This document shows positions 40,623-48,875 of a stretch of 64,000 nt of DNA, one piece after another. Within the stretch, counting starts at the first letter, position 1. Each line of letters begins with the position of its first letter. Position numbers and translations under genes: made by a program. A model generated the notes under the pieces. That model saw nothing but the letters and a program-made list of their open reading frames with translations. It made no database searches and was not told where the DNA came from. The stretch is from Spirochaetota bacterium (GTDB taxonomy: Bacteria > Spirochaetota > UBA4802 > UBA5550): the NCBI GenBank assembly GCA_017999915.1, contig JAGNKX010000019.1:1-64000 (forward strand). Direction: 5' to 3'.

Positions 40623-40668
40623 AGCCTTCTGATAGCCCGGGGTTTAAACCCCGGGCTATCAGAAGGCT
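40623..40668. repeat. 46-bp perfect palindrome
   Basis: A 23-base arm beginning AGCCTTCTGATAGCCCGGGG meets its exact reverse complement at TTTAAA with no loop. It lies between malQ and the UPF0182 gene, touching the latter's stop codon. No T-run follows on either strand, so it is not a standard terminator, though it can form a very strong stem. Confidence 0.85.
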
Positions 40669-43373
40669 TAACGCAGGCTGTTCATCCTCTCCAGTATTTC
40701 CTTGAGCATGTTGATATGCTCTCCGTACCTGGCCCAGTTTCCTTCCCGCATGCTGGCTTCGGCCTGGTTGTAGTGGTTCATGGCCCGCACGGCCAGGTCG
40801 CGCAGCCTCGTCTCCAGGGAGCCCTCCGTAAGGCCGGTGTCGATGAAGGTCGTTCCGGAGAAGAGCCGCTCCAGCGCGCTGGGCAGGTCCTTCTCCATGA
40901 CGATCTTGTCCGAGAAGGCCACGATGACCCGCTTGAGCTCCGGCATTTCGCTCGATTCCGCCTTCAGGTAGAGCGGCTCGATGAAGAGGATCGATTCCTC
41001 GATGGGGATCGCCAGCATGTTCCCCCTGATGATGCTGGACCCTTTCTGGCTCCAGAGGGTGAGCTGCTTGGATATTTCCGGGTTCTGGTTAATGCGCGCC
41101 TCCACCTGGAGGGGCCCGTAGGAAAGCTTATCCTTGGGGAGCATGTAGAGCTTCAGCTCGCCGTAATCGGGCATGTCGCACTTGACCGTGAGGAAGGCGA
41201 TCATGTTGTCCTTCTTGTAGGGTGTAAAGGGCATGATGAGGATGAACTCGTCCCGCTTCTCGTCGGGGAGCCTGGTCACGAGGTAATAGCTGTGGACAGG
41301 CTCCTCCTTGCTCTCGAAGACCTGGCGGGCGATATGCCAGGCGTCCTCGTTGTTGTAGAATACATGGGGATCGGTCATGTGATAGCGCAGGAGCGTGCGC
41401 GACTGAACGGTGAAATAGCTTTCCGGGTAGCGGAGGTGGTTTTTCAGGTCCGCGGGCATTGCCGACATCTTTTTGAAGATGCCCGGGAATATGTTCTGGT
41501 ATACCTTGATGATCGGGTCCTTTTCATCGGACACGTAATAGTCCATGGAGCCGTTGTAGGCGTCGATGACGATCTTGACGCTGTTGCGCAGGTAGTTGAT
41601 CTTTCTATTACCGATCGAGATCGGGGTGGAGTAGGGGAACTGGTCGGACGTGGTATAGGCGTCGATGATCCAGTAGAGCTTTTTGTCGGATATGACCAGG
41701 TACGGATCGGTGTCAAAGTCGAGGAACGGGGTGAATTCCCGCGCCATCTCGACGATGTTCCGGCGGTAATGGATGCGGCTGTTGCCGTCAATGGTCCCGG
41801 AGATGAGGATGTTGATGTCCTTGAAAGCCGCGGCGTAGAGCATGCGCTTGAAGACTGAGTCGAGCCGGACGCCCCCGGAGCCCTTGTAGACCGTGAACTT
41901 GTTCACGTCTCCGTATGGGTAGTCGAATTCCATCATGGAAGTGTTCGTGATAATATAGGAATTGTTATGCTCGCCGAAATAGATTTCAGGCCGGTCAATG
42001 GGGATATCGACGTCGAACTTGGGCGGGATATCGTAGATGAGCATCTCCGGCTGGCCTTCAGAGGTGATCTTGTCCACCCGGGACAGGACGACGCCGTAGC
42101 CGTGGGTGTAGAGGAGCCGCTGGTTCTGCCAGGTCTGGCTGTTTTTGCCGAGGCGGTCGATCGAGAGCTCCCGCGCGGACACGTTCACTGCGCTCTTCCG
42201 GTTCTTGATCATGTAGCGGTCGACGTCGACATCGTTAAAAAAGTAGTAGGGCTTGAGCTCCTGCATCTGCTTGTAGGTCTGTTTCAGGGGACGCCAGTCC
42301 CACAGCCTCACGTTCTCCAGGGTGTTCCGGTTCCTGGCGATGTCCTGGTAGGTGAGGTTCTGCTTGTTGGCGAAGGGCGTTTCGCGCACCTTCTCGATGT
42401 CGTAGGCGATACGCGTGTACTTGATGTTGTACTCGATGTAGGCCTTTTCCTTCTCAAATTCGTTCGGCTCCACGATGAACCGCTGCTGGATCCCGGGGAA
42501 GACCTTGCCCAGGATGAAGAAGACCGGCACGATCGCCGCGAGAAGGATGAGGGGGAGCTTGAAGCTCCGCTTGAAGATGTTGAACAGGAAGAGGGCCGAT
42601 GCAATGAACGCTATGGCCATGGCGACGTTGTAGGCGAGGAGGTTCGCGTGCACGGCCGTGTACCCCGCGCCGTAGAACTTGCCGATCTTGGAGAAGAGGA
42701 GCCCGTAGGCGTCCAGCTTGTACCCGAGGCCGAAGAGGAAAACGATCATCGCCAGGAGCGTCGAGATGTGAGCCCGGGCGAAGAGGGATAGTTCGAGCTT
42801 CGCGTTGTTGAAAATTATGCCGCCGTTGACAACATGGAATACGATGGAAAAAAGCGCCGTTATGACCAGGGCCGACATGAGCCAGCCGTAAAGGAACTGG
42901 AGGAACGGGAGCCTGAACACGTAGAATCCCAGGTCCATGCCGAAGATCGGGTCGCTGGGGAATCCCGTGAAGGGGACCGCGTTCATGAACATCAGGTATT
43001 CCTTCCAGAAGGACGACGCAGCGCCGCCCATCATGAATCCGGCGACGACAACGCTGACCGCCAGGAGTATGAAGAGGGCCCTCTTCGGCGATCCGAGGAC
43101 CGGCAGCTGGAGGCGGTTGAGGATGTTGTTCGTGAATATGCGTCCCTTTCCGCCGAGAAGCCGTATCAGGAGAAAGTTGAATGAAAAAATGCCGATGAAT
43201 ATGAGGGCGAAGAGGAAGTGGACGTTGAATTTCGTGAAAAAGAGGACCCAGAATATCTTGAGACCGTTATATACCCTGAACCATTCAAGGTCGGCATAGA
43301 AGCCGGATGAGAAGGTGATCAACGCGTATGCTATGACGAAGACAGTTGTGGCTATGATAATTTTTTTGTTCAT
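40668..43373 (-). CDS. UPF0182 family membrane protein
   Basis: 901 residues, the usual length. About seven hydrophobic segments occupy the first 310 residues (IIIATTVFVIAYALITFSSG at the start, FKLPLILLAAIVPVFFILGK at the end). A large soluble domain follows, with the UPF0182 features KYTRIAYDIEKVRETPF, NVRLWDWRPLKQTYKQMQ and HGYGVVLSRVDKITSEGQPE. The C-terminus is helical and acidic. Function of this widespread family is unknown. Single gene divergent from the aminotransferase. Confidence 0.92.
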   Translation of the reverse strand: MNKKIIIATTVFVIAYALITFSSGFYADLEWFRVYNGLKIFWVLFFTKFNVHFLFALIFIGIFSFNFLLIRLLGGKGRIFTNNILNRLQLPVLGSPKRALFILLAVSVVVAGFMMGGAASSFWKEYLMFMNAVPFTGFPSDPIFGMDLGFYVFRLPFLQFLYGWLMSALVITALFSIVFHVVNGGIIFNNAKLELSLFARAHISTLLAMIVFLFGLGYKLDAYGLLFSKIGKFYGAGYTAVHANLLAYNVAMAIAFIASALFLFNIFKRSFKLPLILLAAIVPVFFILGKVFPGIQQRFIVEPNEFEKEKAYIEYNIKYTRIAYDIEKVRETPFANKQNLTYQDIARNRNTLENVRLWDWRPLKQTYKQMQELKPYYFFNDVDVDRYMIKNRKSAVNVSARELSIDRLGKNSQTWQNQRLLYTHGYGVVLSRVDKITSEGQPEMLIYDIPPKFDVDIPIDRPEIYFGEHNNSYIITNTSMMEFDYPYGDVNKFTVYKGSGGVRLDSVFKRMLYAAAFKDINILISGTIDGNSRIHYRRNIVEMAREFTPFLDFDTDPYLVISDKKLYWIIDAYTTSDQFPYSTPISIGNRKINYLRNSVKIVIDAYNGSMDYYVSDEKDPIIKVYQNIFPGIFKKMSAMPADLKNHLRYPESYFTVQSRTLLRYHMTDPHVFYNNEDAWHIARQVFESKEEPVHSYYLVTRLPDEKRDEFILIMPFTPYKKDNMIAFLTVKCDMPDYGELKLYMLPKDKLSYGPLQVEARINQNPEISKQLTLWSQKGSSIIRGNMLAIPIEESILFIEPLYLKAESSEMPELKRVIVAFSDKIVMEKDLPSALERLFSGTTFIDTGLTEGSLETRLRDLAVRAMNHYNQAEASMREGNWARYGEHINMLKEILERMNSLR

Positions 43374-43714
43374 TGTCGCATTCCGGTAATTATTATGTTG
43401 AGCAGGCTATGAAATACGTTTTGTTCGGGCCGATGGCTCAATGGGACCACCACGCTGGCAAGCATGTAATAATTTACATGGTTTATCAAGCTATTTTTTT
43501 AAAGAGCTCAGCCGGGATCCCGGGTCTATTTCGTCAATTTCGCCTTGACACAATCATTTGTTTTTATTGTTATGGGGCACATGATAAGGCCCTCCGTTCG
43601 CCGAAGGAGGGCCTTTGCATAGCGGGCGAGGATAAAAAACCGGGCTTCATCAACATGGATTGCGGCACTATGGAAAAACATGGTACAAATGGTAATTCCG
43701 AGAATAACAAGAAG
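43374..43714. other. Leader region of the aminotransferase with hairpin
   Basis: 341 bases between the divergent UPF0182 and aminotransferase genes. The aminotransferase frame is open through it, but the encoded sequence is unlike the family. AAGGCCCTCC (43586-43595) pairs with GGAGGGCCTT (43606-43615), and TTCG/CGAA pair inside the loop. This stem is followed by TTTGCAT and could be an attenuator. No gene assigned. Confidence 0.5.
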
Positions 43715-44860
43715 ATGATCTCCCACAAGGTGCTTGGCGTGAAGCCCTTCATGGTCATGGACGTGATGGCCCGGGCGGAGGAGCTGGAGCACGACGGCAA
43801 GGACATCATTCACCTGGAAGTGGGCGAGCCCGATTTCAAGACCCCGGAAGTCGTCCGCGAGGCGGCCATCGAGGCGATCAGGTCAGGGAAAACCCACTAC
43901 ACCCATGCCATGGGCATCCTCGAGCTGCGGCAGGAGATCTGCGATTATTATCACCGGGAATACGGCGTCTCCTTTTCGCCGGACCAGGTCCTGGTGACCT
44001 CCGGCACCTCGCCGGCGATGCTCCTCATGATGCTGTCCATCCTCGAGCCGGACGAAGAGGTGATCGTGTCGAACCCGCACTATGCCTGCTATCCCAATTT
44101 CATCGAAGCCGTGGGCGGCAGGGTTGTGGAGGTGCGCACCCATCCGGATGACGGGTTCCAGTACCGGCCGGAGCAGATCCGCTCGGTCATGACCGGGAAG
44201 ACCAAGGCCATCATGATCAATTCGCCGTCCAATCCCACCGGGATCGTCATGACCGAGAAAAACATGGAGGAGATCGCCGGGTTCGGGAACCAGTTCATCC
44301 TCTCCGACGAGATTTACCACGGCCTGGTGTACGAGGGGAGAGCCCATTCGATCCTGGAATACACGGACAGGGCCTTTGTCATAAACGGCTTTTCCAAGCT
44401 CTACGCAATGACCGGGTGGCGCCTCGGGTATCTGATCTTCCCGAAAGAATTTTCCCGCGTCATGGAGCGGCTCCACCAGAACTTCGCCATATCGGCCAAC
44501 AGCTTCGTTCAGATCGCGGGCATCGCCGCGCTCCGGCACAGCGGTCCTGACATCGAGCGGATGAAATCGACCTACAACGAGCGGCGCGTGTACATGATCC
44601 GCCGCCTCAAGGAGCTGGGCTTCCGGCTCCACGTGGAGCCCACCGGAGCGTTTTACGTCTTCGCCGACGCAAGCCACTTCTGCACAGACTCGTACCATGA
44701 GGCTTTCAGGATCCTTGACACCGTCAGGGTGGGTGTCACCCCGGGCATCGATTTCGGCTCCGGTGGAGAGGGCTTTCTCAGGTTTTCCTACGCCAATTCA
44801 CTGGAGAACATCAAGGAAGGCCTTGACCGGATCGAGAAATACCTGAAAGGGCGCGTATAG
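43715..44860 (+). CDS. Pyridoxal-phosphate aminotransferase class I (AspB-like)
   Basis: 381 residues from ATG 43715 (ISHKVLGVKPFMVMDVMARA), the usual beginning in this family; ATGs at 43655 and 43670 would add an atypical extension, and none has a strong ribosome site. HLEVGEPDFKTPE, NSPSNPTGIVMTEKN and SDEIYHGLVYEG are the fold-type I signatures. The PLP Lys lies in VINGFSKLYAMTGWRLGYLI (SKLYAMTGWR). It transfers amino groups between an amino acid and a 2-oxo acid; aspartate, aromatic and alanine types cannot be separated here. Possible attenuator hairpin upstream at 43586-43615. Confidence 0.9.
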   Translation: MISHKVLGVKPFMVMDVMARAEELEHDGKDIIHLEVGEPDFKTPEVVREAAIEAIRSGKTHYTHAMGILELRQEICDYYHREYGVSFSPDQVLVTSGTSPAMLLMMLSILEPDEEVIVSNPHYACYPNFIEAVGGRVVEVRTHPDDGFQYRPEQIRSVMTGKTKAIMINSPSNPTGIVMTEKNMEEIAGFGNQFILSDEIYHGLVYEGRAHSILEYTDRAFVINGFSKLYAMTGWRLGYLIFPKEFSRVMERLHQNFAISANSFVQIAGIAALRHSGPDIERMKSTYNERRVYMIRRLKELGFRLHVEPTGAFYVFADASHFCTDSYHEAFRILDTVRVGVTPGIDFGSGGEGFLRFSYANSLENIKEGLDRIEKYLKGRV

Positions 44861-44906
44861 GATGGGCGACCCGGAATTCCGCAGGGAGACCGGGTGCGTT
44901 ATACGG

Positions 44907-45290
44907 TCAATTCTCCCCGACTAATTCGCGTATGGCGCGTATCATGGCCTCCATGTCGATGACGGGCTTCTGGAAGACCTGCTCCGTGCGGATGCCGATG
45001 TCCATCAATGACTGTGGAAGGACGTAGGTCATGGAGCCGGTATGGATGAGGAACTTCATCGACGGCTGTATCCGGTGTGCCCTCAATATGAAGGCGTTGC
45101 CGTCCATGCCGGGCAGGCGCATATCGATGATGCCGATATCGAATTTCCGCCTGTTGACCTGCGCGATGCCTGCCTCTCCGCTCGATGCGGTGTCCACGAT
45201 ATAGCCCTCGTCCTCCAGGTATGCCACAAGGTTTTCCTGGAGGTGTTCCTCGTCGTCCACGATAAGAATGGTCGTTTCCAATACCTTCAC
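44907..45290 (-). CDS. Single-domain response regulator
   Basis: 127 residues, one CheY-like receiver. ILIVDDEEHLQENL gives the acidic pair, GIIDMRLPGMDG the phospho-accepting Asp, and QVFQKPVID the conserved Lys. The usual Thr/Ser position is filled by Thr in IHTGSM. No output domain. It starts at a GTG 8 bases after the HD-GYP protein gene, so the two form an operon. It probably competes for or relays phosphate within that pathway. Confidence 0.9.
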   Translation of the reverse strand: MKVLETTILIVDDEEHLQENLVAYLEDEGYIVDTASSGEAGIAQVNRRKFDIGIIDMRLPGMDGNAFILRAHRIQPSMKFLIHTGSMTYVLPQSLMDIGIRTEQVFQKPVIDMEAMIRAIRELVGEN

Positions 45291-45298
45291 CGTCTCGT

Positions 45299-46471
45299 TC
45301 AGTTGGTCTTGACCGCATCGGCAGCGTGTACACTCGACGCGTCCTCAAAGGAAAAATTTTTCTTTTGAAAAAGGTCCACGCAGGCCTGCACCACGCGGGG
45401 GTCATAGTGTGTTTTCGCTTTGTCCGTTATCTCCCGGATGGCCGGCTCTTTGCCGAGGGCTTTCCGGTAGGGACGGTGCGAAACCATTGATTCGACGACA
45501 TCGGCCACGCGAATTATCTTGGCGTAGAGAAGTATGCCGTCGCCGGTCAGGCCCTGGGGGTAGCCCGATCCATCGAGATTCTCATGGTGCTGGAGCACGA
45601 TCTGCGCGACGGGCCACGGGAACTCTATCATTTTCAGGACATCGTAGCCGGCCTGGCAGTGCTGCATGATGTATTTGTATTCTATGGGATTGAGGTCGCC
45701 GGTCTTGACCAGTATTTCTCCCGGTATCGATATCTTTCCGATATCGTGAAGCATGGCCGACACATACACTCCCTTGATCTCGTCTTCCGACAGCTTCAGC
45801 TCCTGCGCGATGGCCCGGGAGAGCCTGGCCACCCGCTGCTGGTGGCCGCCGGTAAAGGGGTCGCGTATTTCCGCGATGGACGAAAGGGTGCTGATGGTGC
45901 CCTCGATGGATCGCTCGAGGCTGGATACGGATTTCGTCAAGGCCTCCTCGACGAGGATCCTCTCTTTTATCTCGATCGTGAGGATCCTGTTGAGCTCCTG
46001 GAGCTCGGCGGTGGTCTTTTCAAGGGCGGATGTCCTTTTTCGTATCTCATCCTCCAGGTGGAGGCGGTAGCGCTCGTTTTCCTCAAGCAGGCGCGTTCGC
46101 TCCATGGCCTTGGTGATGGCGTATTCAAGGACCTGCATCTCCAGGATCGGCTTGGTGATGAAATCCGAGGCTCCCAGGTGGATTGCTTCGATGGCGTCTA
46201 TGATATTGCCGGTTCCGGATACGATGATGACCGGCGTGTTGGGCGATTTTTTCCGAATTTGCGCCAGCACCTCCAGCCCGCCTATTCCCGGCATGCGCAG
46301 GTCAAGCAGTACCAGGCCCGGATTGCGCTGGCTGAACAAGTCGAGCCCCCTCTGCCCATCGGCCGCCTCAATGACGCTGTAGCCGCTGTCTTCAAGATAG
46401 GTTACGATGTTGCTTCTGAGAATGTCCTCGTCTTCTATAGTCAGGATCACGATGTGGGATTTATCATCCAA
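45299..46471 (-). CDS. Response regulator with HD-GYP c-di-GMP phosphodiesterase
   Basis: 390 residues. Receiver domain 1-125, with Asp in VLLDLRMPGIGG and Lys in FITKPILEMQ. A coiled coil at about 125-180 links to an HD-GYP domain. HD is in SAMLHDIGKISIPGEIL; the GYP signature reads HHENLDGSGYPQGLTGDGI, complete. It should hydrolyse c-di-GMP when phosphorylated or released. Opposes the GGDEF protein at 20042 in principle. The cognate kinase is not in the operon. Confidence 0.94.
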   Translation of the reverse strand: MDDKSHIVILTIEDEDILRSNIVTYLEDSGYSVIEAADGQRGLDLFSQRNPGLVLLDLRMPGIGGLEVLAQIRKKSPNTPVIIVSGTGNIIDAIEAIHLGASDFITKPILEMQVLEYAITKAMERTRLLEENERYRLHLEDEIRKRTSALEKTTAELQELNRILTIEIKERILVEEALTKSVSSLERSIEGTISTLSSIAEIRDPFTGGHQQRVARLSRAIAQELKLSEDEIKGVYVSAMLHDIGKISIPGEILVKTGDLNPIEYKYIMQHCQAGYDVLKMIEFPWPVAQIVLQHHENLDGSGYPQGLTGDGILLYAKIIRVADVVESMVSHRPYRKALGKEPAIREITDKAKTHYDPRVVQACVDLFQKKNFSFEDASSVHAADAVKTN

Positions 46472-46650
46472 TTGCGTCTCTCATGAGATTGAATATCACT
46501 CGCAAGGCCGTTGAAAATTCCATGCACGTATGCATCTGTTAGATAATTTATCAATTATTCAATTAAATTTCTATAGCAATTGGATATTTATTCATATTTT
46601 ACTATATTTTACAATGGGTATGGTGTATATTTTATCAGCAGTACCGGGCC

Positions 46651-47325
46651 ATGAAGAAGGATGCCGTTATTTTATTTCTCCGCTACCCGGAGAGGGGCAA
46701 AATGAAAACGCCCCTTTCGGCGGAGCTTGGCGATGACGCGGCCTATGATCTTACTATCTGCTTTATCAGGGATATACTCGGCACGCTCCGGGCGGTGGAA
46801 GCTGAAACCATCATAGTCGGTACCGGGTCAACCGGCAAAGGGCCGCCGGGGATTTTCGGCGGAACCCTCAGGCTGGTGCAGCGCGGCCACGATCCGGGGG
46901 AGCGCCTCTACCATGCCTTTGCAGACGTGTTTTCCCGCGGATTTTCCCGCGCGGTCCTGATCGGCGTTGATTGTCCCGGGATTTCCGCGGTCCGAATCAG
47001 GCAGGCCTTCAGCGAGCTGGGAAACCATGAGGCCGTCATCGGACCGGCCAATGACGGCGGATATTACCTGGCCGGATTCCATGACAGGTCGGTGCGGCCG
47101 GACTTTTTCCGGGACATTTCGTGGGGCACCGGCAGGGTCCTTGCGGAGACCATTGGAAAAATAGAGGATACCCTCATGGAGCTTTCCATCCTGCCGCAGC
47201 TTGAAAGAATCGAGACGGCCAACGATCTCAGGCGCTTCGCCGATGAGCGGGAACGGTCGGCCATGGCTGCGTCTACCATGAATTATGTGACGCTAAACAG
47301 GGAAAGGCTCTTTGGCGAAAAATGA
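46651..47325 (+). CDS. TIGR04282-type glycosyltransferase-like protein (DUF2064)
   Basis: 224 residues. The opening KKDAVILFLRYPERGKMKTP corresponds to the F-x-K-x-P-x-P-G-x-x-K-T-R signature, with a small shift (KMKTPLS). LIGVDCPGISAVRIRQAF and VIGPANDGGYYLAGFH are the conserved GVDCP and GPA-DGGYYL motifs. The family has a GT-A nucleotide-sugar fold and often occurs with radical SAM/selenium genes, none of which are here. Activity unknown. AT-rich sequence from 46472 to 46650 probably holds its promoter. Confidence 0.88.
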   Translation: MKKDAVILFLRYPERGKMKTPLSAELGDDAAYDLTICFIRDILGTLRAVEAETIIVGTGSTGKGPPGIFGGTLRLVQRGHDPGERLYHAFADVFSRGFSRAVLIGVDCPGISAVRIRQAFSELGNHEAVIGPANDGGYYLAGFHDRSVRPDFFRDISWGTGRVLAETIGKIEDTLMELSILPQLERIETANDLRRFADERERSAMAASTMNYVTLNRERLFGEK

Positions 47326-47332
47326 CGGAGGA

Positions 47333-47393
47333 GCCGATAGTTATCGGTGGGCGGATGCTCTGGCACCGCCTGAGACGCCGATAGTTATCGGTG
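47333..47393. repeat. 44-bp tandem pair of the GCCGATAGTTATCGGTG repeat
   Basis: GCCGATAGTTATCGGTG occurs at 47333-47349 and 47377-47393. Similarity continues to the right of each (GGGCGGATGCTCTGG and AGTGGCTGCTCTGC), so the unit is about 32 bases in a 44-base period. Located between two convergent genes. Each core is a palindrome. Confidence 0.75.
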
Positions 47394-47430
47394 AGTGGCT
47401 GCTCTGCCCCTTCTTTGTAGTACCGTCTGA

Positions 47431-48558
47431 TCAGATATTGATCTGGAATATGCGATAGCCCTTGTAGCGGTCGGCGTTGACATACTTCAGGGCGCCGATC
47501 ATCTTCTTGTTGGTTTCCACGATCAGGGAACAGTCCGATTGATTGTATCCGAGGCCTATCCCTATTTCTATGGTCATAAGGATAAGGATCTGGTCTATAT
47601 TCTGGCCCCGGTACTCGGGCAGAACCCCCAGGAGGATCGTTCTGAGCGTCTTGGTGCGTTTCACTTTCCAGAGGAGCTTGACTATCCTCCAGGGAAAGAG
47701 CCTGCCGTCAAGCTCGGCAAATCCGGGATTCGCGTCCGGTATGGAAAGGATGAACCCGATGGTCTTTCCGTCCTTTTCCGCGAATATGGCAAGGTCCGGA
47801 ATGACAATTAGCTTCAGATCGTCAAAGAGATGGGCAAACTGCTTGTCCGTGAAGGGAAGGTGGCCGGAGTTGCCTTCCCATGCAGCGTTGAAGATGTTCT
47901 TAATGTCGTCGGCCCTTTTGGGTATCTCCTTCTTAGATGTGGTGTAAAACCTGATGTCGGACTGCTTCTGGAGCTGTTCGCGGATTTTGAACATCGGCTC
48001 CCAGTTGAGGCCGTCCTCCTTGACCATGAAGCAGAACCAGTCTTCATATTTTTCCAGCCCGTAGGCCAGGGCGTGTTTTTCATACCAGTGCGCGTAATGG
48101 AACATGCCGATGACCGGCATCCTCCCGTTATTGATGCAGTCAAAGCCGACCTCGTCGTAAATGGTGAAGCTCTGGGGGCCGTTCATCTTTTTCTTCCCCT
48201 TCGCGCGGAGGGCCTCCCGGGCCGTATCGAAAAGGGCTTTTGATACTGCCAGGTCGTCGATGCATTCATAGAAGCCGAAGAAGCCGGTGTCCTTGCTGTA
48301 TTTTTCCTCATAGCGCTTGTCCGTGTGGGCGGTTATCCTCCCCGCGGGCTTTCCGTTTTTATAGGCGATAAAGAACTCGGCCTCGCCATGTTCGAAAAAG
48401 TAACCGTGCTCGGGATCGAAGAATTTCACGCGGTCTGCGATGACGGGAGGCACCCAGGCCGGGTCCCTATCATAGATATGGGCCGTCCATGGCACCTTGA
48501 TGAATTCCAGCATCATTTTTTTATCGGTTACTTTTTTTACTTCGATTTTTGATTCCAT
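47431..48558 (-). CDS. GNAT-fold protein, about 375 residues
   Basis: 375 residues from ATG 48558 (ESKIEVKKVTDKKMMLEFIK). The longer frame to 48744 adds an unlikely 62 residues. N-terminal part has PWTAHIYDRDPAWVPPVIAD and FIAYKNGKPAGRITAHTDKR, as in GNAT-like proteins of environmental bacteria. The C-terminal half contains IFAEKDGKTIGFILSIPDAN and GVLPEYRGQNIDQILILMTI, the acetyl-CoA loop. It looks like a double-GNAT protein; substrate unknown. Confidence 0.78.
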   Translation of the reverse strand: MESKIEVKKVTDKKMMLEFIKVPWTAHIYDRDPAWVPPVIADRVKFFDPEHGYFFEHGEAEFFIAYKNGKPAGRITAHTDKRYEEKYSKDTGFFGFYECIDDLAVSKALFDTAREALRAKGKKKMNGPQSFTIYDEVGFDCINNGRMPVIGMFHYAHWYEKHALAYGLEKYEDWFCFMVKEDGLNWEPMFKIREQLQKQSDIRFYTTSKKEIPKRADDIKNIFNAAWEGNSGHLPFTDKQFAHLFDDLKLIVIPDLAIFAEKDGKTIGFILSIPDANPGFAELDGRLFPWRIVKLLWKVKRTKTLRTILLGVLPEYRGQNIDQILILMTIEIGIGLGYNQSDCSLIVETNKKMIGALKYVNADRYKGYRIFQINI

Positions 48559-48611
48559 TGCTGTGGCCGTTCCTTGTTTAAAAATGTATTTTGCTTTATT
48601 AATAGATATCT

Positions 48612-48639
48612 TATATATACAGCGCAACACCTTACGCAA
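48612..48639 (-). promoter_or_regulatory. Promoter-like sequence of the GNAT gene in the divergent region
   Basis: Minus strand TTGCGT (48639-48634), 16 bases, TATATA (48617-48612), about 55 bases before the ATG at 48558. The 317-base space between the GNAT and EF-G2 genes (48559-48875) holds no gene that I can support. Confidence 0.4.
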
Positions 48640-48875
48640 GTCTTGGACTATATGTCCATTCTTTTTTATGAAATTATAATGATGCATGAGTGACAACTCA
48701 TGGGGTGGCCGGAAAATAAAGTTCTTTACAAAAAATTGCTTCATTATTACTTTCCCTTAAAAGTTTCCCTGAAAAACTCCTTCCATGGAGTTATTCTTAG
48801 AAAATATGCTGCCTGTGCGCGGTTCCGCAGGCTCCGGCACAGTCTCATGTGATACAGTTCTTGGGAGGTCCCTGA

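Noticed and set aside
40305-41858. 517-codon plus-strand frame across malQ and the UPF0182 gene
   Set aside because: It spans two well supported opposite-strand genes and the 46-bp palindrome; a third-position mirror of codon bias explains it.
43373-43714. N-terminal extension of the aminotransferase
   Set aside because: The extension contains a strong hairpin and lacks similarity to the family; internal ATG gives a normal N-terminus.
48559-48744. Longer N-terminus of the GNAT protein
   Set aside because: The region contains a promoter-like sequence and its translation is atypical; the ATG at 48558 matches the expected domain start.
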